Origin: Paenibacillaceae bacterium
GTDB taxonomy: Bacteria > Bacillota > Bacilli > Paenibacillales > Paenibacillaceae
Assembly: GCA_004134985.1 (NCBI GenBank)
Contig: REGQ01000001.1
Span: 62,001 to 126,000 of the forward strand
Direction: 5' to 3'
Length of the DNA stretch: 64,000 nucleotides
Shown here: piece by piece, positions 29,088 through 37,777 of the stretch
Numbering within the stretch: position 1 is the first letter of the stretch
Layout of the letters: each line of letters begins with the position of its first letter
Made by a program: the position numbers and the translations under genes
Notes under the pieces: model-generated
Databases searched by the model: none
The model's input: only the letters and a program-made list of their open reading frames with translations
What the model was told of the DNA's origin: nothing

Positions 29088-30410
29088 CTATTCAAACAAA
29101 TAATCGCTGCCCTCGAAAAACTCAAAACCGAAGTCGCCGATTCGCACAAGGTCGCCGTCTTTGGCACCTGCTTTGCGAAGTGCGGCATCCACGCCTTTCT
29201 TGCGCATAATGCGTGCAAAGCGCATTACTTCATCATAAGAATTAAGATTGCTGCGTTTGATCAGCTTCTCAATGCTCGCGCTCTCCACAACATAAATGCC
29301 TTCATCAAACCGGACAGTGAAGGAATCATCATCCTTCTTCTCATACTTGTACACCTTGCGCTCATCGGAGGAAATCACTTCCTCAACAGCTCGCTGGTCA
29401 GGAATCGAATCAAGCAGATCGGCCGCTTTGTAGACCAGATCCTGAACCCCTTGCTTCGTTAAAGAAGAGATGGGCACGATGGTATACTTGTCTGCCAGAT
29501 TGGCCTGCTCAAGCTGTTCCCGGAAAAAGGCGAGCTGTTCATCTGCTCCGGGCATATCCATCTTGTTGGCAGCAATAATTTGCGGTCTTTCCGCCAAATG
29601 CGCATTGTATTTGACGAGTTCCTCATTAATTTTCTGCCAGTCCTCAAATGGGTCCCTATCTTCTGTAGCAGCCATGTCCACGACGTGAACAATAGCGCGG
29701 GTACGCTCAATATGCCGCAAAAACTCATGTCCGAGCCCAACCCCTTCATGCGCGCCTTCGATTAATCCGGGCAAATCCGCGAGGACAAAACTGCGCATAT
29801 CCCCGGTATCCACGACACCCAGATTAGGAGTTAGCGTAGTGAAGTGATAGGCACCAATTTTCGGCCTGGCTCCCGAAACAACAGACAGCAGCGTTGACTT
29901 GCCAACACTCGGAAACCCGACAAGTCCTACATCGGCCATGACTTTCAGTTCAAGCACGATCCAGCGTTCTTCGCCTTCTTCGCCGTTCTCGGAAATATGC
30001 GGTGCAGGGTTGTTCGGTGTAGCGAAACGGATATTGCCCCGGCCGCCTCGCCCTCCCTTAGCCACCGTAATTTTCTGGCCGTGGCGTGTCATATCAGCAA
30101 TAATCTCCTGGGTATCATCATTGAGAATCAGCGTTCCGGGCGGAATACGAACAATCATATCCTCTGCGCCTGCCCCGTGCATGCCCTTTACTTTCCCCTT
30201 CTCGCCGCGTTCCCCTTTAAAATGCTTTTGATACCGGAAATCCATCAGTGTCCGCAAGCCTTCATCAACAACAAAGATCACATTCGCGCCTCTGCCGCCA
30301 TCGCCGCCAGCCGGTCCACCTTCCGGAACGTACAACTCTCTGCGGAAAGAAACGATGCCATCGCCTCCGTTACCGCCCTTTACATAAATCTTCGCCTTAT
30401 CTACAAACAT
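29088..30410 (-). CDS. obg: GTPase Obg/CgtA
   Basis: A 440-residue GTPase that acts in 50S ribosome maturation and, in Bacillus, in sporulation and stress signalling. The glycine-rich Obg fold spans residues 1-158 ([19 protein letters not shown]). The G domain has the P-loop [24 protein letters not shown] and NKMD. The C-terminal OCT domain ends with [19 protein letters not shown]. It starts 13 bases after spo0B, an arrangement preserved from B. subtilis, and is followed by a 166-base gap before pheB. Confidence 0.98.
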   Translation of the reverse strand: MFVDKAKIYVKGGNGGDGIVSFRRELYVPEGGPAGGDGGRGANVIFVVDEGLRTLMDFRYQKHFKGERGEKGKVKGMHGAGAEDMIVRIPPGTLILNDDTQEIIADMTRHGQKITVAKGGRGGRGNIRFATPNNPAPHISENGEEGEERWIVLELKVMADVGLVGFPSVGKSTLLSVVSGARPKIGAYHFTTLTPNLGVVDTGDMRSFVLADLPGLIEGAHEGVGLGHEFLRHIERTRAIVHVVDMAATEDRDPFEDWQKINEELVKYNAHLAERPQIIAANKMDMPGADEQLAFFREQLEQANLADKYTIVPISSLTKQGVQDLVYKAADLLDSIPDQRAVEEVISSDERKVYKYEKKDDDSFTVRFDEGIYVVESASIEKLIKRSNLNSYDEVMRFARIMRKKGVDAALRKAGAKDGDLVRIGDFGFEFFEGSDYLFE

Positions 30411-30423
30411 GGTGTTCCTCCGT

Positions 30424-31161
30424 TCAATTACGCAAATCAGCTTGCACGACGACCAGTCTCATCGACGGGTCCATGCTGATTGGCTGAAAAGGGGTGTGTC
30501 TCAGCTTGGCATTAAATTGCGTGAATAATTGCTCTCCGCTGCCAAACTCCCCTTGCAGCAGGAACGTTATGCGCAGCTTTTGTTCCTCAATGGTCATTTC
30601 CAATGTCAGGCAAGGCAATTCTCCCATACCCGACTGAATGCCTGTGCGATATGAATCCAATAGCGCCATCAATCCTGACGGAATGCGTTCGTCGTCAAAT
30701 GACAGCTCGGCCGCATCGATTCCCTCATCAAGCTGCACCGTTAACTGCAGCGCGGATGATGTGGTGCGGAATGCATGCAGAAACAGCACCAGCGACGGAC
30801 TGCCAAGTTTGGAAATCCGACTTTCCATCAGCATTTTTTCTCTTATTCTGTCCACGCATTGCACAATTCTATCCGGCTTATTCATTCGTACATATCCGTA
30901 CAGAATCTGCAAATCATTCATCCAGTCATGCCGATGGTAATTCAGCGTACGAATGGCAGTCAGCTCCAACGCTTTCGCTGTGCGTTGCGACTGCTGCGCC
31001 TGCTCCTTACGATCAAGTATAACCCAACCTGCTGCAGCACCTGCTGCCCAGATGATGAAAAGAAGATGAAGCGGGCCGCCTTTACTGTATAAAATGACAG
31101 CAACTGCAGGCAAAGCGACCGAGACGGCAATAGCTGTTTTCAGCACGCGTGTGCGAACCAT
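30424..31161 (-). CDS. spo0B: sporulation phosphotransferase Spo0B, membrane-anchored form
   Basis: Spo0B passes phosphate from Spo0F to Spo0A in the sporulation phosphorelay. The helical hairpin with the active histidine is clear: [20 protein letters not shown] (the second His of HRHDWMN matches His30 of B. subtilis). A C-terminal domain resembling histidine-kinase ATPase folds follows. Unlike B. subtilis Spo0B, there are one or two hydrophobic helices at the N-terminus (residues about 10-47 of the 245), so it is probably membrane-bound. ATG 31161 follows GGGGA by 9 bases; a TTG at 31182 is an alternative. It lies between rpmA and obg. Confidence 0.87.
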   Translation of the reverse strand: MVRTRVLKTAIAVSVALPAVAVILYSKGGPLHLLFIIWAAGAAAGWVILDRKEQAQQSQRTAKALELTAIRTLNYHRHDWMNDLQILYGYVRMNKPDRIVQCVDRIREKMLMESRISKLGSPSLVLFLHAFRTTSSALQLTVQLDEGIDAAELSFDDERIPSGLMALLDSYRTGIQSGMGELPCLTLEMTIEEQKLRITFLLQGEFGSGEQLFTQFNAKLRHTPFQPISMDPSMRLVVVQADLRN

Positions 31162-31297
31162 CTTTGCAATTCCCCGTTTCAAATTTTGTTGACCTTCATA
31201 CGTCTACGTCTTCGTATACCCTCAAGTCCAGGCAAGGCGTGTTTTACAGAGAGATAGCAAGTTCATGGTGCTCAAACGTATTCAAATTGTTTTTTTT

Positions 31298-31340
31298 GAA
31301 CAAATAACCTCAGCCTTGCGCAGGCTGAGGTTATTTGTTC
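31298..31340 (-). terminator. perfect 18-bp terminator hairpin after rpmA
   Basis: GAACAAATAACCTCAGCC (31298-31315) is perfectly complementary to 31323-31340, with a seven-base loop TTGCGCA. The minus-strand 3' arm is T-rich (TTATTTGTTC). It lies 7 bases beyond the rpmA stop, so the rplU-prp-rpmA transcript likely ends here before spo0B. Confidence 0.85.
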
Positions 31341-31346
31341 GTTGCA

Positions 31347-31658
31347 TTACACTTCTACAGCTGCTGCAACCGGTGCGGATGCAACCGGGTATACGCTCAC
31401 TTTCTTACGATCGCGACCCCAGCGCTCAAACTTGACTACACCTTCCACTTTCGCAAACAGTGTGTCGTCTTTGCCGATCCCTACATTGTTGCCGGGATGG
31501 ATTTTCGTACCACGTTGGCGAAATAGGATGCTGCCGGCAGTTACTGTCTGACCGTCTGCACGCTTCGCGCCCAGTCGTTTCGATTGGCTGTCACGTCCGT
31601 TCTTAGTCGAACCTACACCCTTCTTCGAAGCGAATAACTGAAGATCCAGTTTTAACAT
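31347..31658 (-). CDS. rpmA: 50S ribosomal protein L27 with Prp-cleaved leader
   Basis: L27 of 103 residues, with the core [20 protein letters not shown] and [17 protein letters not shown]. The first residues [10 protein letters not shown] form the short N-terminal extension that Firmicutes remove with the protease Prp (cut before SKKG), so the mature N-terminus reaches the peptidyl transferase centre. The prp gene lies directly upstream. The C-terminus has about eight extra residues of Ala and Val compared with the common form. Confidence 0.97.
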   Translation of the reverse strand: MLKLDLQLFASKKGVGSTKNGRDSQSKRLGAKRADGQTVTAGSILFRQRGTKIHPGNNVGIGKDDTLFAKVEGVVKFERWGRDRKKVSVYPVASAPVAAAVEV

Positions 31659-31682
31659 TGTTGTTCCCTCCCTATTAACCGA

Positions 31683-32009
31683 TTACTGATGAATAACGAC
31701 ATAGTCGCCATAAGATTGCTGAACGGTATCCAGCATAACAACCATTGATTCCAGCAGCAGCTGCGCCTTGGCGTCAACAGCGGCATCCGCCAGCTGCGGC
31801 ACTTCGGATTGCAGCCACCCGTCCTTCATCTGGGCTGGCAGCTCTAAACCTGTCAATGTTTCAATTGAATTGACCGTCCCTACAGAGATTGCAGAAATGG
31901 CAGAACATACAATGTCCTCGCCCTTCCTCGCAAAATCAGCATGTCCGGAAATTTCGAATGAAACAATGCGTTTCTTCTGACGATCACGCACAATCGTTAT
32001 ATGAATCAT
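31683..32009 (-). CDS. prp: ribosomal-processing cysteine protease Prp
   Basis: A protein of 108 residues of the YsxB/Prp family that trims the N-terminal extension of L27. The catalytic His and Cys are visible in ISGHADFARKGEDIVCSAIS. ATG 32009 gives the usual start MIHITIVRD; it lies 14 bases after the rplU stop; the frame runs upstream into rplU without a better start. Its position between rplU and rpmA matches B. subtilis. Confidence 0.94.
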   Translation of the reverse strand: MIHITIVRDRQKKRIVSFEISGHADFARKGEDIVCSAISAISVGTVNSIETLTGLELPAQMKDGWLQSEVPQLADAAVDAKAQLLLESMVVMLDTVQQSYGDYVVIHQ

Positions 32010-32022
32010 ACATTCAGCTCGC

Positions 32023-32334
32023 TTAAGCCTGAATTTTGCCAATCGTTACTTTCGTGTACGGTTGACGATGACCTTGCTTGCGACGGTAATTTTTCTTCGC
32101 TTTGTATTTATAAACGACGATTTTCTCGCCTTTGCCGTGCTTCTCGACGGTCGCGGCAACGCTTGCGCCTGCTACTACCGGGGTTCCAGTCGTCAGACCT
32201 TCGCCATTGGAAACAGCCAGAACTTTGTCAAACGTGAAGCTGTCGCCTTCAGTAGCGTTCAACTTCTCGATGTAAAGCACATCGCCTTCGGAAACTTTGT
32301 ACTGCTTGCCGCCAGTTTCAATAATTGCGTACAT
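32023..32334 (-). CDS. rplU: 50S ribosomal protein L21
   Basis: A 103-residue L21 starting [18 protein letters not shown] with the C-terminal [19 protein letters not shown] that binds 23S rRNA. It is preceded by GAGGAGGTG about 9 bases upstream and a leader of about 135 bases. First gene of rplU-prp-rpmA. Confidence 0.98.
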   Translation of the reverse strand: MYAIIETGGKQYKVSEGDVLYIEKLNATEGDSFTFDKVLAVSNGEGLTTGTPVVAGASVAATVEKHGKGEKIVVYKYKAKKNYRRKQGHRQPYTKVTIGKIQA

Positions 32335-32469
32335 AGATGGTGCACCTCCTCATGTCTAAGACTCGCCTGATCCAGGTGACGCATGCTTCAGCAGTAATGC
32401 CTCAGCACCGTACTTCATGACCCGACCTGTGCGGTTGTAGCATGTATAGCATAAAGCCACTAAACATAC
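32335..32469 (-). ncRNA. structured mRNA leader of rplU (L21 leader candidate)
   Basis: Between the mapped promoter (32476-32504) and rplU lies a leader of about 135 bases. A closing stem CATGCT/AGCATG encloses GCAC/GTGC and the segment CAGGTCGGGTCATGAAG; a small CCTG-GAT-CAGG hairpin follows just before the ribosome site. Firmicute rplU genes often have an autoregulatory L21 leader. I assign this by position and pairing, not by a model search. Confidence 0.55.
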
Positions 32470-32475
32470 TCAATG

Positions 32476-32504
32476 ATTTTAGCATATTCCATTAATTATT
32501 TCAA
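32476..32504 (-). promoter_or_regulatory. promoter of rplU-prp-rpmA
   Basis: TTGAAA (32499-32504) and TAAAAT (32476-32481) are 17 bases apart on the minus strand, giving a good vegetative promoter and a start near 32469. Confidence 0.75.
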
Positions 32505-32614
32505 ATACGAATTAATTGCCGCTAATAACGCTTGACGGAAAGCGCATACAGCGTTACCTTATCGGTAACACCTGTTTCTACTATCCTGATGATTTTGCGA
32601 TTGGAGTGAAATGC

Positions 32615-33592
32615 TTGAAACCGAAAGTTTATATTACCAGACTGCTGCCGGAAAACATTGTAGCGAAAATTTCTGCCGTTTGCGACGTATCCATGTGGCA
32701 GGAGGAAGATACACCCGTCCCCTATGACGTGCTGACTGAAGCAGTCCGAGACGTCGACGGCCTGTTGTGCCTGCTGACCGATCAAATCGATGCCAACCTG
32801 ATAGATCAGGCTGCGAACTTGAAAATCATCTCCACGTTAGCTGTTGGATTCAACAATATTGATATCGAAGCGGCCGCCGGCAAAGGGATCATCGTATCGA
32901 ATACACCGGATGTCCTTACGGAAACGACCGCAGATCTAACCTTTGCACTGATGCTGGCCAGCGCCCGCAGAATTGTCGAGGCGTCAGATTTCACAAGGCA
33001 GGGCAAGTGGAAAACCTGGTCGCCGATGCTGCTGGCTGGACAAGATATATACGGGGCATCACTAGGTATTATCGGAATGGGACGAATCGGGGAGGCGCTT
33101 GTTCGGCGCGCCCAAGCATTCAACATGAAGGTCAGCTATTATAATCGCTCCCGCAAACCGGAAACCGAGCAGTCGCTATCCATCGAATACAAGGACCTCA
33201 ACACACTGCTTGGCGAGTCGGATTTCGTGGCCCTGATGCTGCCCTATACGCCGGAAACCCATCATCTTATTGATCGTCCTCAGCTTGCGGGCATGAAACA
33301 ATCGGCGATATTAATTAATTCCGCGCGCGGCGGAATTGTTAATGAAGCGGCTTTGTACGATGCGCTTGTTGCCGGGCAGATCTGGGCCGCTGGCCTGGAT
33401 GTATTCGAGCAGGAGCCTGTCCCGGTCGATCATCCGCTGCTCACCCTGCCTAATGTCACCGTGCTTCCGCATATTGGAAGTGCCAGTATCAACACCCGAA
33501 TGAAGATGGGCGACATGGCCGCCGAGCATCTGCTCGACGGACTGGCAGGCAAGGAGCCGCGCTATACAGTCAAGCCACGCGCTGCGGAGTAA
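32615..33592 (+). CDS. D-2-hydroxyacid dehydrogenase (glyoxylate/hydroxypyruvate reductase type)
   Basis: A 325-residue NAD(P)-dependent dehydrogenase. The Rossmann motif is GIIGMGRIGEALVRRAQ; the catalytic Arg, Glu and His are in NSARGGIVNE, VFEQEPVP and LPHIGSAS. It most resembles D-glycerate dehydrogenases (GyaR/GhrB). A TTG at 32615, 6 bases after GGAGTG, gives the expected KPKVYITRLLPE start; the frame remains open to 32516 without homology there. It is the only plus-strand gene between 8 kb and the end of the window, divergent from rplU. The substrate is not settled. Confidence 0.85.
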   Translation: MKPKVYITRLLPENIVAKISAVCDVSMWQEEDTPVPYDVLTEAVRDVDGLLCLLTDQIDANLIDQAANLKIISTLAVGFNNIDIEAAAGKGIIVSNTPDVLTETTADLTFALMLASARRIVEASDFTRQGKWKTWSPMLLAGQDIYGASLGIIGMGRIGEALVRRAQAFNMKVSYYNRSRKPETEQSLSIEYKDLNTLLGESDFVALMLPYTPETHHLIDRPQLAGMKQSAILINSARGGIVNEAALYDALVAGQIWAAGLDVFEQEPVPVDHPLLTLPNVTVLPHIGSASINTRMKMGDMAAEHLLDGLAGKEPRYTVKPRAAE

Positions 33593-33641
33593 TCTGCAGC
33601 CTGGGCCGCACTACCGGCCGCTGTTGACCTTGCCAATGGCG

Positions 33642-33668
33642 GCTGGGGGTTTCCTATCCCTCCCCAGC
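33642..33668. terminator. weak hairpin between convergent genes
   Basis: GCTGGGG (33642-33648) pairs with CCCCAGC (33662-33668). No T run follows on either strand, so a role as shared terminator for the dehydrogenase and rng is only possible. Confidence 0.3.
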
Positions 33669-33679
33669 TTAGTGTCAGC

Positions 33680-34942
33680 TTACAGCGAACCGCCTGTCAG
33701 TCCAATATACACCTTGCCCTGCCCGCGGCAAGCCGCACACGGTTCAAACAGTTGGCTGGCTGCCGCCTCGCGCCCCTTCTTCCGCGTCAATTCCAGCAGC
33801 CCCAGACCCGTCCATCCGACAACATGGCAGGGTGTCCTGTCAAGCCGGAACAGCTTCTCCATCCGATGCTTTACTTGTTCCCGGTGCGCTTCAAGCGTCA
33901 TATCGATATAATCGACGATGATAATCCCGCCGGTATCGCGCAGCCGAATCAGCCTCGCAATTTCCGCTGCCGCCTCCATATTCGTCTGGAAAATCGTATC
34001 CTCCAGATGATCCGCGCCTGTGAAACTGCCGGTATTGACATCAATGACTGTGAGCGCTTCTGTCTGATCCCACACAAGCTCCGCCCCGCTGCTCAAGCGT
34101 ATACGTCGGCTGAAATCACGCTCCAGCTTGGCGGATAGCTCATATTGGACGAACAGGCTGTCGGCAGCCGAACGACCCTCGTACCGGCGAACCCGCTGCT
34201 CCCATTGCGGAGCGATATGGCGCACCAGCTTGCAGAGCTCGTCGTATTGCTCGCTCTGATCAATCCAGATCTCCTCGATCTCCGAGTTCAGCAAATCCCT
34301 GACAAGGCGCTGAACAAGCCCTGCCTCAATATGCAGTATTGCCGGAGCAGGCAGTGTAGCGGCCGCGGCCGCAACGGATTCCCAATTGTCCCGCAGCAAG
34401 CGCAGATCCTCCGCAAGCAATTCTTCACTGATTCCCGCCGCCGCTGTCCGCATAATAATGCCTTCTTCTTCCACAAGCAGCCGATCGGCAAGCTGTTTCA
34501 ACCGGGTTCTTTCCTGCTCGCTACCGATTTTCCGGGAGACGCCCGTATAGCCGGCGTATGGCATATACACGATGTACCGCCCCGTGAGCGAGCAATGCGT
34601 CGTCACCCTTGCCCCCTTGCCGGAGGACGGTTCCTTAATTATTTGCACCGTCACGTCCTGGCCTGGCTTCAGCAGCTGGACAATTGACGGCTTTACTTTG
34701 TCCTGCATGCCAAGATTCTGATGCAGCACATCATCGATATACAGGAAGGCGTTTTTGCCTTGACCAATATCAACGAACGCCGCCTGCATGCCCGGCAGCA
34801 CATTCATGACGCGTCCTTTGTACAGATTGCCTACACCTTGCCTGCTGCTTGACCGCTCCATAAAAAAATCAACCAGCTTATCATCGCTAAGCACCGCAGT
34901 TTGAGTCAAGCCCGGTTCAACATGGACCAGCATCCGTCTCAT
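33680..34942 (-). CDS. rng: ribonuclease E/G family protein
   Basis: An endoribonuclease of the Rne/Rng family. Domains: S1 RNA-binding region with GNLYKGRVMNVLPGMQAAFV, a catalytic region with Mg-binding Asp residues in TVIDVNTGSFTG and IIIVDYIDM, and the zinc-link CAACRG near the C-terminus. B. subtilis has no such enzyme, whereas Paenibacillus and some other Firmicutes do. ATG 34942 (about 420 residues, MRRMLVHVEPGLTQT) is chosen; GTG 34954, close after GGAGG, is an alternative. It lies 44 bases after spoIVFB. Confidence 0.92.
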   Translation of the reverse strand: MRRMLVHVEPGLTQTAVLSDDKLVDFFMERSSSRQGVGNLYKGRVMNVLPGMQAAFVDIGQGKNAFLYIDDVLHQNLGMQDKVKPSIVQLLKPGQDVTVQIIKEPSSGKGARVTTHCSLTGRYIVYMPYAGYTGVSRKIGSEQERTRLKQLADRLLVEEEGIIMRTAAAGISEELLAEDLRLLRDNWESVAAAAATLPAPAILHIEAGLVQRLVRDLLNSEIEEIWIDQSEQYDELCKLVRHIAPQWEQRVRRYEGRSAADSLFVQYELSAKLERDFSRRIRLSSGAELVWDQTEALTVIDVNTGSFTGADHLEDTIFQTNMEAAAEIARLIRLRDTGGIIIVDYIDMTLEAHREQVKHRMEKLFRLDRTPCHVVGWTGLGLLELTRKKGREAAASQLFEPCAACRGQGKVYIGLTGGSL

Positions 34943-34985
34943 CCAATTATCCACCCGCCCTCCAAGTTCCTCTATGACCTTTATT

Positions 34986-35864
34986 TTACCTGAAAAGCTC
35001 GGTAACTGCACGACCGGGTTTTCCATCCAGCAAATAACTGTCAACGAGTTTCTCTTCAGGCAGCACAGCCGCAACCAATCCCCTTGATTCCATCACATAG
35101 ATCAAATGGTATTTCTCCCGCATAAATAGCCGCAGCACTTTATGCACCGTATGATCACCAGTGACGACAATGGGCTGGGCAACGGTCCCTCTCCATAGCA
35201 AACGCGCCGCAATTCTATCTCTGCGCGTCAGAAATCGCAAGAACACATAAGGGACATTGCGCAAATAGGTCCAGTTGGATAGCAGTAAAAAACAGCCTAC
35301 CGTCAGCGCATTCAACTGCACCCCGTTTGCCAGCGTTCCAGGATAGAAGGCATAGGCTATCATCACTGCGCTGAAGAGCAGACTAATTCGAGCGCACCAG
35401 ACGAGCGTCATATGAAATGGCATTTTATAGCCGAGCAGCGCCTGGGCAATTCTTCCCCCATCCAGCGGCAAAATGGGCAGCATGTTAAACAAGCCGATCA
35501 TAATATTCGCATGAAGCAAATCGGCTGCCCACCCTGCAGGCAGCAATCCCCATTGCCCGAACAACCAGGCAACGCCCCCCATCCATACGTTTTGCAGCGG
35601 ACCGCATAATGCCACAATGATTTCTTCTTTGGCCGGAACATGTCCCGCCTCCTCAACTTCCGCAACGCCGCCAAACGGCAGCAGTTTCACTTCGCGGACG
35701 TTCCAGCCATAGCTCTTGGCAGCCAGCACATGCCCGAGCTCATGTACCAGAACGATCGCAAACAACGACATCAATTCTGCGAAATAACCTGTCGCAATCG
35801 AGGCCAACATCACAATCACGAACAGCGGGTGCACACTCCAACGGATGCCGTAGCCTTTAATCAA
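34986..35864 (-). CDS. spoIVFB: intramembrane metalloprotease SpoIVFB-like
   Basis: A site-2 protease of 292 residues that cleaves pro-sigma-K in the mother cell. The zinc motif HELGH lies in LFAIVLVHELGHVLAAKSYG (near 41-50) and the second metal motif in NMLPILPLDGGRIAQALLG (about 128-146). Six hydrophobic helices are present, followed by a C-terminal CBS-like domain (residues about 215-290). It overlaps spoIVFA by 8 bases. Other M50 peptidases are possible, but the pair with spoIVFA and the neighbours minCD and rplU match B. subtilis. Confidence 0.92.
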   Translation of the reverse strand: MIKGYGIRWSVHPLFVIVMLASIATGYFAELMSLFAIVLVHELGHVLAAKSYGWNVREVKLLPFGGVAEVEEAGHVPAKEEIIVALCGPLQNVWMGGVAWLFGQWGLLPAGWAADLLHANIMIGLFNMLPILPLDGGRIAQALLGYKMPFHMTLVWCARISLLFSAVMIAYAFYPGTLANGVQLNALTVGCFLLLSNWTYLRNVPYVFLRFLTRRDRIAARLLWRGTVAQPIVVTGDHTVHKVLRLFMREKYHLIYVMESRGLVAAVLPEEKLVDSYLLDGKPGRAVTELFR

Positions 35865-36783
35865 ACGCGATCACATCCGTTGGGTTAATAAACCGCCCCT
35901 GATCCTTCATCGCGAAAAACAACAGGCCCGTTTCGGTGCCATCGTGTACCGCTACCTTGCCGATTTCCGTACCCGCTTCAACCCAGTCATCAGGCTGGAC
36001 ACTGATGGCATCCACTTTGCCATAGATTGTCTGCCGTCCATTGGCATGCTGGAGGATGACAGTCGTTCCGCTGCCCGGCTCCTTCACCAGTTCCAAAACA
36101 CGCCCAGTATCGATGTTGCGGACTACCGCCCCTGAAGCCGCTGCAATCTCGATGCCATCGTGCAATTCAGCAAACGTGCGAACGATCCTCCCACTCTCCA
36201 CCGGCATATAGGCTGGCGGCTTTATTGCGCCAACTACACGCTGGGCGGTCTGCTCCTGCTCCCCGAAAATGGGAATGAAGGCGGGTGATCCCGCAAAATG
36301 GTCGTTATACCAGACCGCGACCGCAGTAAAGTTCATTTCCTCGGTCAATGCATCTGTTACAAGACGCTGCCCTTCCTTCGCCCAAGGCATGTCCAGTCGG
36401 AACATCCCCCACACTGCGGCAAAAATAAGTGCGCTTGCCGCCAACTTCCATTTGATGTCCCTGCGTGTCATCCGCCAGTTCGGCTCCTCATCCCGAAAGT
36501 TGGAACCACCGCCCTGTGTCCCTGAATTCGGTTGGCTCCAGCCTTGCCAAGGTTTCGGTTGCAAGTGCCATACTTCCTCCGGGTCCAGTTCGGGACGACT
36601 GTCTCCTGCGAATGACAGAATGCCTGACCCCAAATCCTCCTGCAAACCTCCAAGCTCAATGTCTGCTGAAGGATTTGAAGCTTTGGACTTGACCGGCCTG
36701 TCCGCCAACGCAGCGGACTGCTGTTGGGAAATTTGTTTCATACGCTCCTGACGGCGCTGTTTCACCCCATCTTTAATGTTCAT
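35857..36783 (-). CDS. spoIVFA: SpoIVFA-like LytM-fold protein
   Basis: SpoIVFA with BofA holds SpoIVFB inactive until the forespore signal. This 308-residue protein has a charged N-terminal part (residues about 1-110), a membrane helix near 118-135 (LAASALIFAAVWGMFRL) and a C-terminal M23/LytM-like domain (GRIVRTFAELHDGIEI.., GRQTIYGKVDAISVQP) that lacks the HxH zinc pair, as expected for a non-enzymatic member. ATG 36783 follows GGGGGAAACG; the frame extends upstream. CATAGGAT with a poor -35 14 bases earlier (36870 region) could be a sigma-E promoter. Confidence 0.85.
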   Translation of the reverse strand: MNIKDGVKQRRQERMKQISQQQSAALADRPVKSKASNPSADIELGGLQEDLGSGILSFAGDSRPELDPEEVWHLQPKPWQGWSQPNSGTQGGGSNFRDEEPNWRMTRRDIKWKLAASALIFAAVWGMFRLDMPWAKEGQRLVTDALTEEMNFTAVAVWYNDHFAGSPAFIPIFGEQEQTAQRVVGAIKPPAYMPVESGRIVRTFAELHDGIEIAAASGAVVRNIDTGRVLELVKEPGSGTTVILQHANGRQTIYGKVDAISVQPDDWVEAGTEIGKVAVHDGTETGLLFFAMKDQGRFINPTDVIAFD

Positions 36784-36912
36784 TACCGTTTCCCCCACCC
36801 TCTTAGGTTGGTCCGCGGCATGAGCCGGGACGTTCATAGAGCTTGTTTGTTTATCCTATGATTGCAGGGGCTTGTTTATGTTTTGAACTCTGGCAGACCG
36901 GTTAGTATTACG

Positions 36913-37698
36913 CTATGTCAAATGCTGCTTCAGTCCATCGAAGCAGCGCTGTGCTCCATAGAAACCAGGGCAGCGCTCACCCGATTCATGTTCAACAATG
37001 AGCCACTCGGTGCCTGAGCGATGGCTTGCGCCAACAATCGCAGCCCAGTCATTGTCATCCTGCCCATCTCCGATAAATGTCTCATGGCCAAGCTCGTGAG
37101 AGAATGGTTTGCAATGGAGCAGCAGCGGCCTGCCAGGAATCGTCTTTAATACTTGCGCCGGGTCAGCACCGCCCTCAATGCAATTTCCCGTATCCAACTG
37201 AAGAATAACGTGTTTATTCGTATGCTCGCATAATAGCTGCCACACCGAAGCACCGCCAAAATAAGTACTGAATTCATGGGCGTGGGTATGGTATCCAAGG
37301 CGTAAATCGTGTTCGCCCAACAATTCCGAAATGTCGTTCATTCGTTTAGCGTGGTTGATCCACATTGCTGCGCTCTCTTCGCTTTCCTTATGCCCGATGT
37401 GCCAAGGGCCACCCAAGGCAGGAATAATAACATTCCGAGTTCCAGCCCGCAGGTGATAGTCCAGCGTTGCCGCAATCGTGTCCGGCTGCAGCAGGTTCCA
37501 TTCGGTATGCCAACCGCAATGGACTAACCCGATCGCCTGCAGCAGATCGCGAATAGCCTCCGGCTTCTGAGTAAATTCCCCATAAAATTCTACCCCTTCA
37601 TATCCAATCGCCTTTGCCTTGTGCAGCGTTCCCTCCAGATCCTGCTGCATCTCCTCATAGACCGAATAAAGCCCTAGCGCAATTGACATTGAACCCAT
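36913..37698 (-). CDS. TIM-barrel sugar phosphate isomerase/epimerase family protein
   Basis: A 261-residue AP endonuclease 2-type barrel. The metal-site regions are recognisable: GYHTHAHEFSTYFG (His and Glu), LQLDTGNCIEGG (Asp) and LLLHCKPF, and VEHESG near the C-terminus (Glu). Family members isomerise sugars or act on inositol-type substrates. It lies between rodA and spoIVFA, a break relative to B. subtilis, and has its own ribosome site AGGAGAG. The substrate is not predictable from the neighbours. Confidence 0.8.
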   Translation of the reverse strand: MGSMSIALGLYSVYEEMQQDLEGTLHKAKAIGYEGVEFYGEFTQKPEAIRDLLQAIGLVHCGWHTEWNLLQPDTIAATLDYHLRAGTRNVIIPALGGPWHIGHKESEESAAMWINHAKRMNDISELLGEHDLRLGYHTHAHEFSTYFGGASVWQLLCEHTNKHVILQLDTGNCIEGGADPAQVLKTIPGRPLLLHCKPFSHELGHETFIGDGQDDNDWAAIVGASHRSGTEWLIVEHESGERCPGFYGAQRCFDGLKQHLT

Positions 37699-37746
37699 CC
37701 GTTTATCGCTCTCCTTGTCTGGTCAGTTCATGAGACTATTAGAGTT

Positions 37747-37774
37747 AAAAAAAACAGCGCCTCTTCTGCGCTGT
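37747..37774 (-). terminator. intrinsic terminator after rodA
   Basis: ACAGCGC (37754-37760) pairs with GCGCTGT (37768-37774), followed on minus by eight T. It lies directly after the rodA stop. Confidence 0.88.
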
Positions 37775-37777
37775 CCT

